A DNA stretch of 25,473 nt from JBBQBQ01 sp038317685 (GTDB taxonomy: Bacteria; Desulfobacterota; Desulfuromonadia; Desulfuromonadales; DDH964), in assembly GCA_038317685.1 (NCBI GenBank), contig JBBQBQ010000014.1, positions 1 through 25,473 on the forward strand, in the 5' to 3' direction. A program made the position numbers and the translations under genes. This document shows, piece after piece, positions 15,371-22,728 of this stretch (position 1 is its first letter; each line of letters starts with the position of its first letter). A model generated the notes under the pieces. It was not told where the DNA came from. It saw nothing but the letters and a program-made list of their open reading frames with translations, and made no database searches.

Positions 15371-16798
15371 TCAGAACTGGAAATAGATGAAGCGGCTGCG
15401 GTCGTCGAAGACCCCGAAGCAGATGAGCAGCCCCACAAACAGGTAGTAACACCCCCAGCGCACCAGCAGCGGCCGCCGGTCGAGATCGGCCCGCTCCCGT
15501 AGCAGCGGCAGGACCATCCCGGCGACCACGGCGAGGCAGACAACGATGAATTCGTGGCTGCCGCGGCCGAGGTAGATCAGGCTTTTGACCCCCGCCCGGG
15601 TGCCGAGGGCGGCGAGTTGCTCCGGCAGCCCGGAACACAGGTGCCCGACGACATAAAGCGCCTGATGCAGGTCGGGAGCGCGGAAAAAGATCCAGGCAAA
15701 GACGACCAGATGAAAGGTCAGCAAGCGCTGCCAGGCCGTCAGCCACCGGCCCTTTTTGATCCGAAGCCGCTTATGGAGGCGCTTCTGCCACGGCCGGTAG
15801 AGGAGGGAACTCCCCATGTAGAGGCCGTGCAGCCCCCCCCAGACCAGGAATCCGGCGTTCGCGCCATGCCAGAGCCCCGAGGCCAGGAAGGTGACGAGGA
15901 GGGCGGCGGCGGCTCCGGCGGTCCCGGCGCCGCGCCAGAGCATCTGCAACGGCCGGAAGATATAGTCGAGGATCCAGCGGGAGAAGGAGATGTGCCAGCG
16001 CCGCCAGAAGTCGGCGACGGAGGTCGCCAGGTACGGCTGGTTGAAATTCGCCGTCAGCCGCAGGTTGAAGAGACGTGCCGTGCCGAGAGCCATGTCGGTG
16101 TAGCCGGAGAAGTCGAAGTAGATCTGGAAGGCGTAGCCGTAGGTCGCCAGGATGAGGGGGAGGCCGCTGTGCCCCGGCAGATCGGCGTAGACCGGATCGA
16201 CGAAGGCCGCCAGCCGGTCGGCGATGACGACCTTCTGGAAGAGCCCCCAGGCAAACAGCCGCAATCCCGAGCGGGCCGTGACGTAGTCGAAGATGTAGGG
16301 CTGTCGCAGTTGCGGCAGCAGCTCGGCAGCGCGCTCGATCGGCCCCTGCAGCAGCTTGGGGAAGAAGGCCAGGAACAGGAGGAAACGCCAGAAGTGCGGT
16401 TCCGGCTCGGCGATCTCCAGATCAATGTCGACGAGGTAGCCGATCGCCTGGAAGACGAAGTAGGAGACGCCGATGGCAAGCCAGGTCCCGTTCCCTGCCG
16501 GGAGGAGTAGGGGCAGGTACTTGAGGGCGAACAGGACCAGCAGGTTGGCGCCGATCCCTCCCCACAGCCACGGCCGGCCGCTCCGGTCGGCGCGGGCGGC
16601 GGCCAGCTTCAGACCGGCGAGGTAACTGACTCCGGCCACCGCCCCCAGCGCCGCCAGGAGTGCGGGGGAGCCCAGCAGCGCATAAAAGACCAGGCTCGCC
16701 GCCAGCAGCACTGCCCAGCGCAGCGACTCCCCCACACTCCGGAAGAGGAGCAGGACGAGGGGCAGAAACAGCAGATAATGGAGAGAGTTGAAAGGCAT
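15371..16798 (-). CDS. MBOAT-family O-acyltransferase (AlgI/DltB-like)
   Basis: A 475-residue polytopic inner-membrane protein, from ATG 16798 (protein begins MPFNSLHYLLFLPLVLLLF). An upstream TTG at 16837 lies inside the carrier-protein gene and is unlikely to be used. Family landmarks are SYFVFQAIGYLVDI, LAFFPKLLQGPI, the YFDFSGYTDMALG block, FWRRWHISFSRWILDYIFRPL, and the catalytic histidine region FLASGLWHGANAGFLVWGGL (H311). These are the AlgI/DltB hallmarks; the enzyme should pass an acyl group across the membrane to an exported sugar or to the SGNH protein. With a dedicated acyl carrier protein and adenylating enzyme just upstream, the donor is more likely a carrier thioester than acetyl-CoA. 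No exact DltB assignment is made because the ligase is not D-alanine-like. Confidence 0.92.
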   Translation of the reverse strand: MPFNSLHYLLFLPLVLLLFRSVGESLRWAVLLAASLVFYALLGSPALLAALGAVAGVSYLAGLKLAAARADRSGRPWLWGGIGANLLVLFALKYLPLLLPAGNGTWLAIGVSYFVFQAIGYLVDIDLEIAEPEPHFWRFLLFLAFFPKLLQGPIERAAELLPQLRQPYIFDYVTARSGLRLFAWGLFQKVVIADRLAAFVDPVYADLPGHSGLPLILATYGYAFQIYFDFSGYTDMALGTARLFNLRLTANFNQPYLATSVADFWRRWHISFSRWILDYIFRPLQMLWRGAGTAGAAAALLVTFLASGLWHGANAGFLVWGGLHGLYMGSSLLYRPWQKRLHKRLRIKKGRWLTAWQRLLTFHLVVFAWIFFRAPDLHQALYVVGHLCSGLPEQLAALGTRAGVKSLIYLGRGSHEFIVVCLAVVAGMVLPLLRERADLDRRPLLVRWGCYYLFVGLLICFGVFDDRSRFIYFQF

Positions 16799-16808
16799 TC
16801 CGGCGCGG

Positions 16809-17051
16809 TTACTGGGGGAGATCGGCCTTGGCGGCAATAGCGCGGAGCAGATCGCCGACGTTGCGGAAGGTCAGCAGTTCCTTCTGGGTGAACTTGATCC
16901 GGAAGCGGCTCTCGATGGCGACGATGAGGTTGACGTGGGAAAGGGAATCCCAGCCGTCGACCTGATCGGCGGTCAGTTCCGGGGTGAGCCGGATGGTATC
17001 GTCGTCGAAGACTTCGTGAAAGATCGGCTCCAGCCGTTCGGTGACCGTCAT
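16809..17051 (-). CDS. Dedicated acyl carrier protein
   Basis: An 80-residue phosphopantetheine carrier. The attachment serine is S36 in the motif GWDSLSHVNLI, followed by VAIESRFRIKFTQKEL, the acidic-then-basic helix pattern of acyl carrier proteins. The N-terminal half (HEVFDDDTIRLTPELT) is acidic as expected. It lies 2 bp after the adenylating enzyme and 10 bp before the MBOAT gene, so it is almost certainly loaded by the former and read by the latter, like DltC between DltA and DltB. It is not the housekeeping AcpP, whose usual fab neighbours are missing. It still needs a phosphopantetheinyl transferase from elsewhere in the genome. Confidence 0.93.
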   Translation of the reverse strand: MTVTERLEPIFHEVFDDDTIRLTPELTADQVDGWDSLSHVNLIVAIESRFRIKFTQKELLTFRNVGDLLRAIAAKADLPQ

Positions 17052-17053
17052 CT

Positions 17054-18694
17054 TTACTCCTCCAGGGTCGACAGGTCGCCTTCGTCCTGTCCCAGATAGC
17101 GCGCCTTGAGGACCCGGCGCATGATCTTGCCGCTCTTGTTCTTGGGAATCCGTTCGCAGACCACCACCGCCTGGGGGGTGGCGATGGAGGAGACGCGGTT
17201 GCTGAGATGAAGGCGCAGCTTCAACTCCAGCTCTGAGGTCCAGACGCTCCCGGCGTGCAGGGCCACGAAGACCACGACCTTCTCGAAGAGGAGTTCGTCG
17301 GGGGCGCCGATCGCCCCCGATTCGGCGATCTCCGGGAGTTCCAGCAGCGCGCTCTCGATCTCGAAGGGGCTGATGAGGTGGCCGCCGGTGTTGATGACGT
17401 CGTCGCTGCGCCCGAGAAACCAGTAGTACCCGTCCTCGTCGCGGCGGGCGGTATCGCCGGTGAAGTAGTAGCCGGCCCGGAATTTCTGAGTGTAGGCGGC
17501 GGGGTTCCCCAGGTAGGCGGTGAACATCGAGGGCCAGCCGGGTTTAAGGCAGAGGTTGCCCTGCTCCCCGTCGGGGACGGCGGCCCCCTGCTCGTCGAGG
17601 ATCGCCGCCTCGATGCCGGCGACCGGCCGGCCCATGGAGCCGGGACGAACCGGCAGCCCGGGATGATTGCTGATGGCGATGGCGCCGGTTTCGGTCTGGA
17701 ACCAGGTGTCGTGAATCTCCCGCCCCAGGGTCCGCCGCCCCCAGTAGATGACCTCGGGGTTGAGGGGCTCGCCGACGCTGAAGATCGCCCGCAGCGCGGA
17801 GAGGTTGAAGGGGCGAAAGAACTCCCGGTCTTCCCGCAGCAGCATCCGTAGCGCCGTCGGCGCCGTGTACCAGACGCTGATCCGCTCCCGGTCCAGAAGC
17901 TCGAACCATTTGCCCGGATCAAAACCGCCGCCGAAGTGAACCTGGGTGACCCCCAGGCTCCAGGGGCCGATGATGCCGTAGGAGGTGCCGGTTACCCATC
18001 CCTGGTCGGCGGTGCACCAGAAGCGATCTCCCGGCTTCAGGCCGAGGACCTCGCGGGTGGTGGCGCTCTGCTGCAGGACGCTGCAGTGGGCGTGGAGGAC
18101 CCCCTTCGGCTTGCCGGTGGAGCCGGAGGTGTAGTGGAGAACCGAGGGCGTCCCGGGCGGGGTGATCGCCGTTTCGAAGTGGTCGCCGGCCGCCGCCGTC
18201 AGCGCCCGGTAGTCATGAATCCCGTCCCGGCCGCACTCCGCGCCGCCGTCGATGAGGACGATAAACTGCAACTCCGGCAGCCGGGCCCGGATGCGCAGCA
18301 GCTTTTTGAGGAGGCTGCGTTTGGTCACCAGACAGCGCGCCCGGCTGTCGCCGAGCCGGTCGAGGAGCGCCTCGTCGCCGAAGTTGGCGAAGAGAGTGCC
18401 GGTTACCAACTGCAGCTTGAGACTGCCGAGAAAGGCGTAGAACTGCTCGGGAAGACGCGGCAGAAAGGTGAAGAGGACCTCCCCCGCGGTGAGCCCCAGG
18501 CCCTGCAGAGCGTTGGCGAAACGGTTGCTCTGCCTCTCCAGCTCGCCGAAGGTGATGTCGACCGCCGCCAAATTCGCCTCGACCCAGCGCATGGCGACCT
18601 GCTCCGCCCGCCCGGCGTCGCACTGGCGGCGGGTGCAGAGGTGGCCGAGGTTGTACTGGCCGTTTTCGATCAGGCTGAAGGGCGATTCGGGCAT
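17054..18694 (-). CDS. Acyl-AMP-forming synthetase (acetyl-CoA synthetase-like) loading the carrier protein
   Basis: A 546-residue ANL-superfamily enzyme that activates a carboxylate with ATP and passes it to a thiol. The ATP loop is YTSGSTGKPKG at about 188-198; then come WVTGTSYGIIGPW, the adenine-binding TWFQTETGAI, and YYFTGDTARRDEDGYYWFLG with the hinge block GRSDDVINTGGHLISPFEIE. The C-terminal catalytic lysine is in IPKNKSGKIMRR. The overall pattern matches acetyl-CoA/medium-chain acyl-CoA synthetases rather than D-alanine ligase DltA. ATG 18694 is chosen because GAGG sits 5 bp upstream; the in-frame ATG at 18730 has no ribosome site. Being 2 bp from the carrier-protein gene suggests that the thiol acceptor is that protein. 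The substrate (acetate, another short acid, an amino or hydroxy acid) is unknown. Confidence 0.88.
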   Translation of the reverse strand: MPESPFSLIENGQYNLGHLCTRRQCDAGRAEQVAMRWVEANLAAVDITFGELERQSNRFANALQGLGLTAGEVLFTFLPRLPEQFYAFLGSLKLQLVTGTLFANFGDEALLDRLGDSRARCLVTKRSLLKKLLRIRARLPELQFIVLIDGGAECGRDGIHDYRALTAAAGDHFETAITPPGTPSVLHYTSGSTGKPKGVLHAHCSVLQQSATTREVLGLKPGDRFWCTADQGWVTGTSYGIIGPWSLGVTQVHFGGGFDPGKWFELLDRERISVWYTAPTALRMLLREDREFFRPFNLSALRAIFSVGEPLNPEVIYWGRRTLGREIHDTWFQTETGAIAISNHPGLPVRPGSMGRPVAGIEAAILDEQGAAVPDGEQGNLCLKPGWPSMFTAYLGNPAAYTQKFRAGYYFTGDTARRDEDGYYWFLGRSDDVINTGGHLISPFEIESALLELPEIAESGAIGAPDELLFEKVVVFVALHAGSVWTSELELKLRLHLSNRVSSIATPQAVVVCERIPKNKSGKIMRRVLKARYLGQDEGDLSTLEE

Positions 18695-18792
18695 CGGGTC
18701 CTCGGGGGTTTCGGTTCGGGGAGCCAGCATAGCACGGGGCGAGGGACCGGGGGAAGACGGTGTGCAGGGAGCTGCAGATTCGAAGAGAGCGC

Positions 18793-18981
18793 TTAGGCCG
18801 GGTCAAATTCTTCCACCAGGTTCCGCAGCGCCTGCTTGCCGGCAGCAGCCGCAAAGCTCGCCCGAATGCTGCTCACAACCAATTCCCGAGCCTGCTCCCG
18901 GGTTAATCCGAGGGCCTGCGCCAAGGCCCGGAAAATGAACCGCACGGGACACCAGGCCGGGTCATCGGAGTAGACCGTCAC
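18793..18981 (-). CDS. Small hypothetical protein at the head of the LPS operon
   Basis: A 62-residue protein starting at GTG 18981, preceded by GGGAGGTAAAGC, an excellent ribosome site, which is the main support for it being real. The middle (RALAQALGLTREQARELVV) is predicted to be helical and could be a helix-turn-helix-like or dimerisation element; the C-terminus is acidic (NLVEEFDP). I do not recognise it. It lies about 100 bp upstream of the synthetase start and directly downstream of a terminator, so the operon's promoter may have to lie in or near the short gap above it, or else this is the first gene after read-through. Confidence 0.6.
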   Translation of the reverse strand: MTVYSDDPAWCPVRFIFRALAQALGLTREQARELVVSSIRASFAAAAGKQALRNLVEEFDPA

Positions 18982-19001
18982 GCTTTACCTCCCTTTGCTG
19001 A

Positions 19002-19027
19002 AAACCGAGGCGTCGGCCCGACGCCTC
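19002..19027 (-). terminator. Rho-independent terminator of the deaminase operon
   Basis: GAGGCGTCGG-C-CCGACGCCTC (19007-19027) is a strong palindrome. On the minus strand the hairpin is followed by GGTTTT. It overlaps the deaminase stop codon. It should separate the deaminase genes from the LPS operon just downstream. Confidence 0.75.
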
Positions 19028-19463
19028 AAATGCCGATGTCTTCGTTCCACAGGACCGGATGGGCGGCAATGAAGTCGCTCATCAGCCGGAGGCACTCCTG
19101 GTCCTGCCGGACCTCCAGGTCCAGCCCCCGGGATCGCAGCCACTCCTCCTCCCCCAGGAAGGTGCGATTCTCGCCGATAATCACTTTGGGGATGCCGTAG
19201 AGGAGTATGGCCCCGCTGCACATGGCACAGGGGGAGAGGGTCGTGTACAGGACCGCCTCCCGGTAGCTCTGAGCCGGCAGCCGCCCGGCGTTCTCCAGGC
19301 AGTCCATCTCGCCGTGAAGGATGGCGCTCCCCCGCTGCACCCGCCGGTTGTGGCCCCGGCCGATAATCTCGCCCCGCTGGACGAGGACCGCCCCGATGGG
19401 GATTCCCCCCTCGGCAAGGCCCTGCTTCGCTTCGGCCACCGCCGCGAGCATGAAGGGGTCCAT
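19026..19463 (-). CDS. Cytosine deaminase, fungal FCY1-like
   Basis: A 145-residue zinc deaminase of the cytidine-deaminase fold. ATG 19463 is fixed by AGGAGG 5 bp upstream. The zinc ligands are H50 with proton-shuttle E52 (ILHGEMDCLENAGRLP) and C79 and C82 (TTLSPCAMCSGAIL). IPKVIIGENRTFLGEEEWL and the extreme C-terminus VLWNEDIGI match yeast cytosine deaminase (FCY1) remarkably well, including the C-terminal Trp and Asp that contact cytosine there. The usual bacterial CodA is a different, amidohydrolase-type enzyme, so this is a non-orthologous type. It would turn cytosine into uracil. It is 16 bp downstream of a YdhR-like gene and ends in a terminator. A guanine deaminase or TadA-like role is less likely because of the ending. 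Confidence 0.85.
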   Translation of the reverse strand: MDPFMLAAVAEAKQGLAEGGIPIGAVLVQRGEIIGRGHNRRVQRGSAILHGEMDCLENAGRLPAQSYREAVLYTTLSPCAMCSGAILLYGIPKVIIGENRTFLGEEEWLRSRGLDLEVRQDQECLRLMSDFIAAHPVLWNEDIGI

Positions 19464-19479
19464 GGGAACCTCCTGAAAA

Positions 19480-19794
19480 TTATTCGCCGCCGAGGATCTC
19501 ACCCCGTGCATTGTCGACCACCACCGGCGTCTCGAAATAGGTCACCGTCGGCGCAGCGCCGTATTTGTCGATGACGAATTGCCGCCAGGCCTCGCTGTAG
19601 ACGGCCTCCGCCACGTCCCGGGAGTCCCACAGGTAGACCCCGCCGGCGGTCAGGCCGTCTTCCGAAAGGAGGTAATACTTGCGGATCAGGCCGGGTATCT
19701 CCCGGTATCTGGGCGCGGTCCCGCTAAATATCGCGCGGGCTTCGGCGACGCTGATCGGCTGGGGCAACCGGAACTGGACCAGGGCGGTGATCAT
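19480..19794 (-). CDS. YdhR-like monooxygenase family protein
   Basis: A 104-residue protein of the dimeric alpha-beta barrel (ABM/YdhR) family. Motifs are ITALVQFRLPQPIS, PGLIRKYYLLSEDGLTAGG, VYLWDSRDVAEAVYSEAWR and the ending TYFETPVVVDN, all standard for YdhR relatives. ATG 19794 follows GAGGAGG at a good distance. The substrate is unknown; this fold often acts on aromatic or quinone compounds or serves a detoxification role. It is the first gene of a two-gene unit with the cytosine deaminase, which may be a chance pairing. Confidence 0.83.
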   Translation of the reverse strand: MITALVQFRLPQPISVAEARAIFSGTAPRYREIPGLIRKYYLLSEDGLTAGGVYLWDSRDVAEAVYSEAWRQFVIDKYGAAPTVTYFETPVVVDNARGEILGGE

Positions 19795-19849
19795 CGTGGC
19801 ATCCTCCTCTGGGGTTAATGGCTTCAGCTATCTCTTCCCTGACCTTTGT

Positions 19850-20629
19850 TCAACGACCTCCCCTCCCCTGCTCAAGCGCCAGCCGGCGCAGGTATTCCTC
19901 CTCGCTGGCGCAGGTCGTGGCCGCCAGGAACTTCACGAAGGACTCGGGATTGCCGGCATCACCCGCGCGGATGGCGGCCAGGTAGTCGTCGCGCCGCGCC
20001 GGCGGGAGAACCGTCCCCGGGTAACCGGCCTGAAGGAGGGCCAGATTCATCAGCAGCCGCGCGGTGCGGCCGTTGCCGTCGAGGAAGGGATGGATCGTGA
20101 GGAGCCGCTGGTGAAGGTGGGCGGCGTAGACGATGGGATGCACCGCAGCCCGCCGGGCGGGCAGCTCGGCGACGAAGGCCGACATCTGCTCCCGCAGCTC
20201 CCGGGGAGCGGGAAAGACCGTGGCGGAACCGGGGATGACCAGCGTCCGGCGGCGGTAGCGTCCGGCGCGGGCGGGGTCGACGCGCCAGAGAAGGAGCCGG
20301 TGGAGTTTGCGGATCTCCGGTTCGGTGAGGACAGGACGCAGGAGCAACCGTTGCAGGTGGTCGAAAGCCTCGGCCTGGCCGAGGGCCTCCTGCTCCTCCC
20401 GGAGCGGCCGGTCGCCGGAGACGCGACCGTCCCCGACCACCGCCCGCGTCTCGACCTCGCTCAGCACGGTCCCCTCCAGGGCAAGGCTCGACCAGATCAG
20501 GCGCAGACGCCACTCGTCCCGAAATCGCTGCAGCCCCTCCCCGGTCAGGGTCGATTGCCCCGCGATCTCGGCCCGCAGCCGGTCGGCTTCAGCGATTCGG
20601 TCGGTGAATGGCACCCTTCGTTCTTCCAA
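19850..20629 (-). CDS. Fic-domain protein with N-terminal inhibitory helix
   Basis: A 259-residue Fic protein, a class that transfers AMP or other nucleotide parts to target proteins. The catalytic block HPFLDGNGRTAR is at residues 180-191, with H180 as base and D184, G187 and R188 for phosphate binding. Upstream, SSLALEG at 47-53 is the (S/T)xxxEG inhibitory motif, placing it in class II (N-terminal inhibitory helix), so the protein regulates itself through E52. The flap region is TLVIPGSATVFP. It also has the typical VYAAHLHQRLLTIHPF lead-in. The start is a TTG at 20629 and is uncertain: a stop lies just upstream and no ribosome site is clear. A GTG at 20614 is an alternative. There is no separate antitoxin gene, in keeping with class II. 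Confidence 0.9.
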   Translation of the reverse strand: MEERRVPFTDRIAEADRLRAEIAGQSTLTGEGLQRFRDEWRLRLIWSSLALEGTVLSEVETRAVVGDGRVSGDRPLREEQEALGQAEAFDHLQRLLLRPVLTEPEIRKLHRLLLWRVDPARAGRYRRRTLVIPGSATVFPAPRELREQMSAFVAELPARRAAVHPIVYAAHLHQRLLTIHPFLDGNGRTARLLMNLALLQAGYPGTVLPPARRDDYLAAIRAGDAGNPESFVKFLAATTCASEEEYLRRLALEQGRGGR

Positions 20630-21122
20630 TAGTCATGTAATATTTTTTAACAGTATTAATTTTTAAAGACGCAAGATTCAGATTGCAGATGCAACACTGA
20701 GAGCGTCGGCAGTGGTGTCACAGTTTCATTCTAACACAGCAATAACTCCCCTTGAAAGAGGCGAAGAGCCCGGCCTGACAATATCGCCGTTGGCCTGATT
20801 TACGAATAACCTATGGCGACGACGCAGCGCAAAGCCATTTGAGGGAGAGGCTATGGGATCAGGCCCCCCCATAAGTGTGCCTGAACGCGAACTGGTTTTA
20901 ATCTGTTGACGACGCTCGGCAGAAGGTAGAAGGTATAATTTCCGGGGAAGGATTAAAATGGCGTTCGCCCGCCTGCCTCGCGGGGGAATCTGCCCCGGAG
21001 CAGTTCCGGAAGCAGCACGTCGCAAGCCCGAAATCTCTGCTTTTGGCCGGTCTGAACTCTGGGAGAGGCTCATCTTTTGAACTGGTTGTTCCTCCATTTC
21101 AACAAGGAGAAGGGTCAGCGAT
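20630..21122. promoter_or_regulatory. Divergent intergenic region upstream of the secreted-protein genes
   Basis: The first 60 bases (20630-20680) are AT-rich and may hold the promoter of the Fic gene. On the plus strand TATAAT occurs at 20934-20939, but the nearest TTGACG (20906-20911) is 22 bp away, longer than the ideal spacing. The 180-base leader after it contains CCCGCCTGCCTCGCGGG and nearby GGGGGAATCTGCCCC, potential hairpins. The frame at 20726-21097 (minus) has no ribosome site and an unnatural composition. GCGCAAAGCC at about 20828 recalls part of the GEMM riboswitch but the rest of that structure is absent. Confidence 0.35.
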
Positions 21123-22163
21123 ATGAAACCTCATCTCTTCATTGTTAGCTGGGCACTGATTCACATCAGCACCTCAGCCATGGCGATTGGCCCCAAACAG
21201 GTTTTTCCCAAGGCGGGCACGACCCTGTTTCAATACACCGCCGAAACCGCAACCCGGGCGCGCACCCAGGGCGTGGTCGCCGCGGGCGGCTTGAAGTGGA
21301 CCTGTGTGAACAACCGCTGCACCATCAGCGGCCCCTGGCCGACGCCCGCGGTCGCGGCGTGCCAGTCACTCGCGGCGGCGGTCGGCGCCATGCGCAGTTA
21401 CGGTCATCCCGGTCTTCAGCTCAATGCAGCACAGCTCGCCCAATGCAATGCCGGGTTGGCTGTCGCCGCCCCTGTCTTTAAGCCCGCCGGCGTTGCCGCC
21501 ACGCCGCCCCCGGCTGTGACGGTCAAGAACCCTAGTCTGCCGACGCCGCCCGCTCCCGGTCCGATCAGCGGGGGGGGCCAGGCAGGTGCTCCGTACCAAC
21601 TGGCTTCGAAGCCGGGCGAGGTTGCCTTTGGCGATGGCCAGGCCGGAGCCAGGCTGCCAGGCGGGGGAGTTGCGGGCAAGACCCTCCCGAACACCCGTGG
21701 GCCAGGGATGAACGCCGGGGCGCTGAGTGCCATCAAGCTGGCCTCCATCAACTCCCGTAAAAGTGATTTTGGCGCGTTGAAACGAGCCGTTGCCTCTGCA
21801 GCAGCCGCCGCCGCGGAAGCGCAGCGGCGCTTTCTGGCGGAGCGCGAAAGGTCCGCCACCCGCGGCAATGACTGTGATGATAGCCGTGCCGATGTCCACC
21901 CCGGTGCCACGGAAATTTGCGATCATGCCGACAACAACTGCAATGGCGAAGTCGATGAAGGCCAAACCCTGCCGCGTTATCTTGACGCCGACGGCGACGG
22001 CCATGGCGATCCGGCGCAGCGCTTGAACGTTTGCCCCTCCGACATTTCGCGTTACGCCAGCGCGGCTGAAGCCGGCAGCGGGCCCTGGCTGGTCGAAGTC
22101 GGCAACGACATTGACGACGCCAACCCCGATTGCTGGAACGCCGCCACCCACTGCGCGCAGTAA
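21123..22163 (+). CDS. Secreted MopE-like protein with putative metal-binding motif
   Basis: A 346-residue exported protein. Residues 1-22 form a signal peptide cut after SAMA. Residues 55-110 are a small cysteine-containing module (LKWTCVNNRCTISGPWPTP, VAACQSLAAAVG, SYGHPG, LAQCNAG) which I recall from other deltaproteobacterial secreted proteins. A low-complexity Pro/Gly/Ala linker of about 100 residues and an alanine-rich helix follow. The C-terminus has NDCDDSRADVHPGATEICD followed by NNCNGEVDEG, the MopE-type putative metal-binding motif, then YLDADGDGHGDP, an EF-hand/thrombospondin-like calcium loop. MopE binds copper in Methylococcus; the metal here is unknown. GAAGGG lies ahead of the ATG. 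It is the first of three exported-protein genes in a row. Confidence 0.82.
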   Translation: MKPHLFIVSWALIHISTSAMAIGPKQVFPKAGTTLFQYTAETATRARTQGVVAAGGLKWTCVNNRCTISGPWPTPAVAACQSLAAAVGAMRSYGHPGLQLNAAQLAQCNAGLAVAAPVFKPAGVAATPPPAVTVKNPSLPTPPAPGPISGGGQAGAPYQLASKPGEVAFGDGQAGARLPGGGVAGKTLPNTRGPGMNAGALSAIKLASINSRKSDFGALKRAVASAAAAAAEAQRRFLAERERSATRGNDCDDSRADVHPGATEICDHADNNCNGEVDEGQTLPRYLDADGDGHGDPAQRLNVCPSDISRYASAAEAGSGPWLVEVGNDIDDANPDCWNAATHCAQ

Positions 22164-22175
22164 AGGAATCCAACC

Positions 22176-22619
22176 ATGAAGCTGACAATCCGGCACCTGT
22201 TCCTCCTCGCCCTTGTGTTGCTGAGCACCCCCACGCTGGCGCAGGCCGCGACGTGTACGACCGATAGAGACTGCAGCGACGGCCTGTTTTGCGATGGCGT
22301 TGAACGGTGTCGCCCGACGGATGCCGGGGCGGACGCCCGGGGCTGCGTGAGAGCAATATCGCCCTGTCGCAGTGACCAGCGCTGTGACGAAGGCGCCAAC
22401 CGTTGCGTAACGATTTGCTGGGACCGCGACGGGGATGGCCACCAGGATGTCGCCTGTGGCGGTGACGACTGCGACGATGCCGATGCCAGCCGCTATCCCG
22501 GGAATGTCGAACTCTGCGACGACCGGGGCCATGATGAGGACTGCAATCCGGCTACGGTTGGCAACAAGGATACCGATGGCGACGGGTTTATCGATGACAA
22601 GTGTAAAAACTACCGATGA
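22176..22619 (+). CDS. Small secreted Cys/Asp-rich protein with MopE-type motif
   Basis: A 147-residue protein with a clear signal peptide (residues 1-24, ending TLAQA-A). The mature part has a six-cysteine module (CTTDRDCSDGLFCDGVERC, then CVRAISPC and CDEGANRC), a pattern shared with MopE-like repeat proteins. It continues with WDRDGDGHQDVACGGDDCD, DADASRYPGNVELCDD and DTDGDGFIDDKC. The Asp-rich loops suggest calcium or other metal binding. It starts 12 bp after the preceding gene with AAAGGAA as ribosome site, so it is co-transcribed. Substrate and partner are unknown. Confidence 0.85.
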   Translation: MKLTIRHLFLLALVLLSTPTLAQAATCTTDRDCSDGLFCDGVERCRPTDAGADARGCVRAISPCRSDQRCDEGANRCVTICWDRDGDGHQDVACGGDDCDDADASRYPGNVELCDDRGHDEDCNPATVGNKDTDGDGFIDDKCKNYR

Positions 22620-22728
22620 TTCGCGCCCTGTCTGTTGAAGATCTCTTTTTCCGGGAGGGTCAAGGGCCTGGGGCTCAGCAACGGTAGGTTGACAGAAGGT
22701 GAACCTGAACGCACGGGACGACATCGAC

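Noticed and set aside
20795..20870. Possible GEMM (cyclic dinucleotide) riboswitch because of GCGCAAAGCC and a following GGGA
   Set aside because: The preceding GGCAAACC-type helix and the receptor stem are missing, so the match is too short.
20726..21097. Minus-strand frame of 123 codons
   Set aside because: Atypical composition, no ribosome site, and it lies in the leader of the secreted-protein genes.
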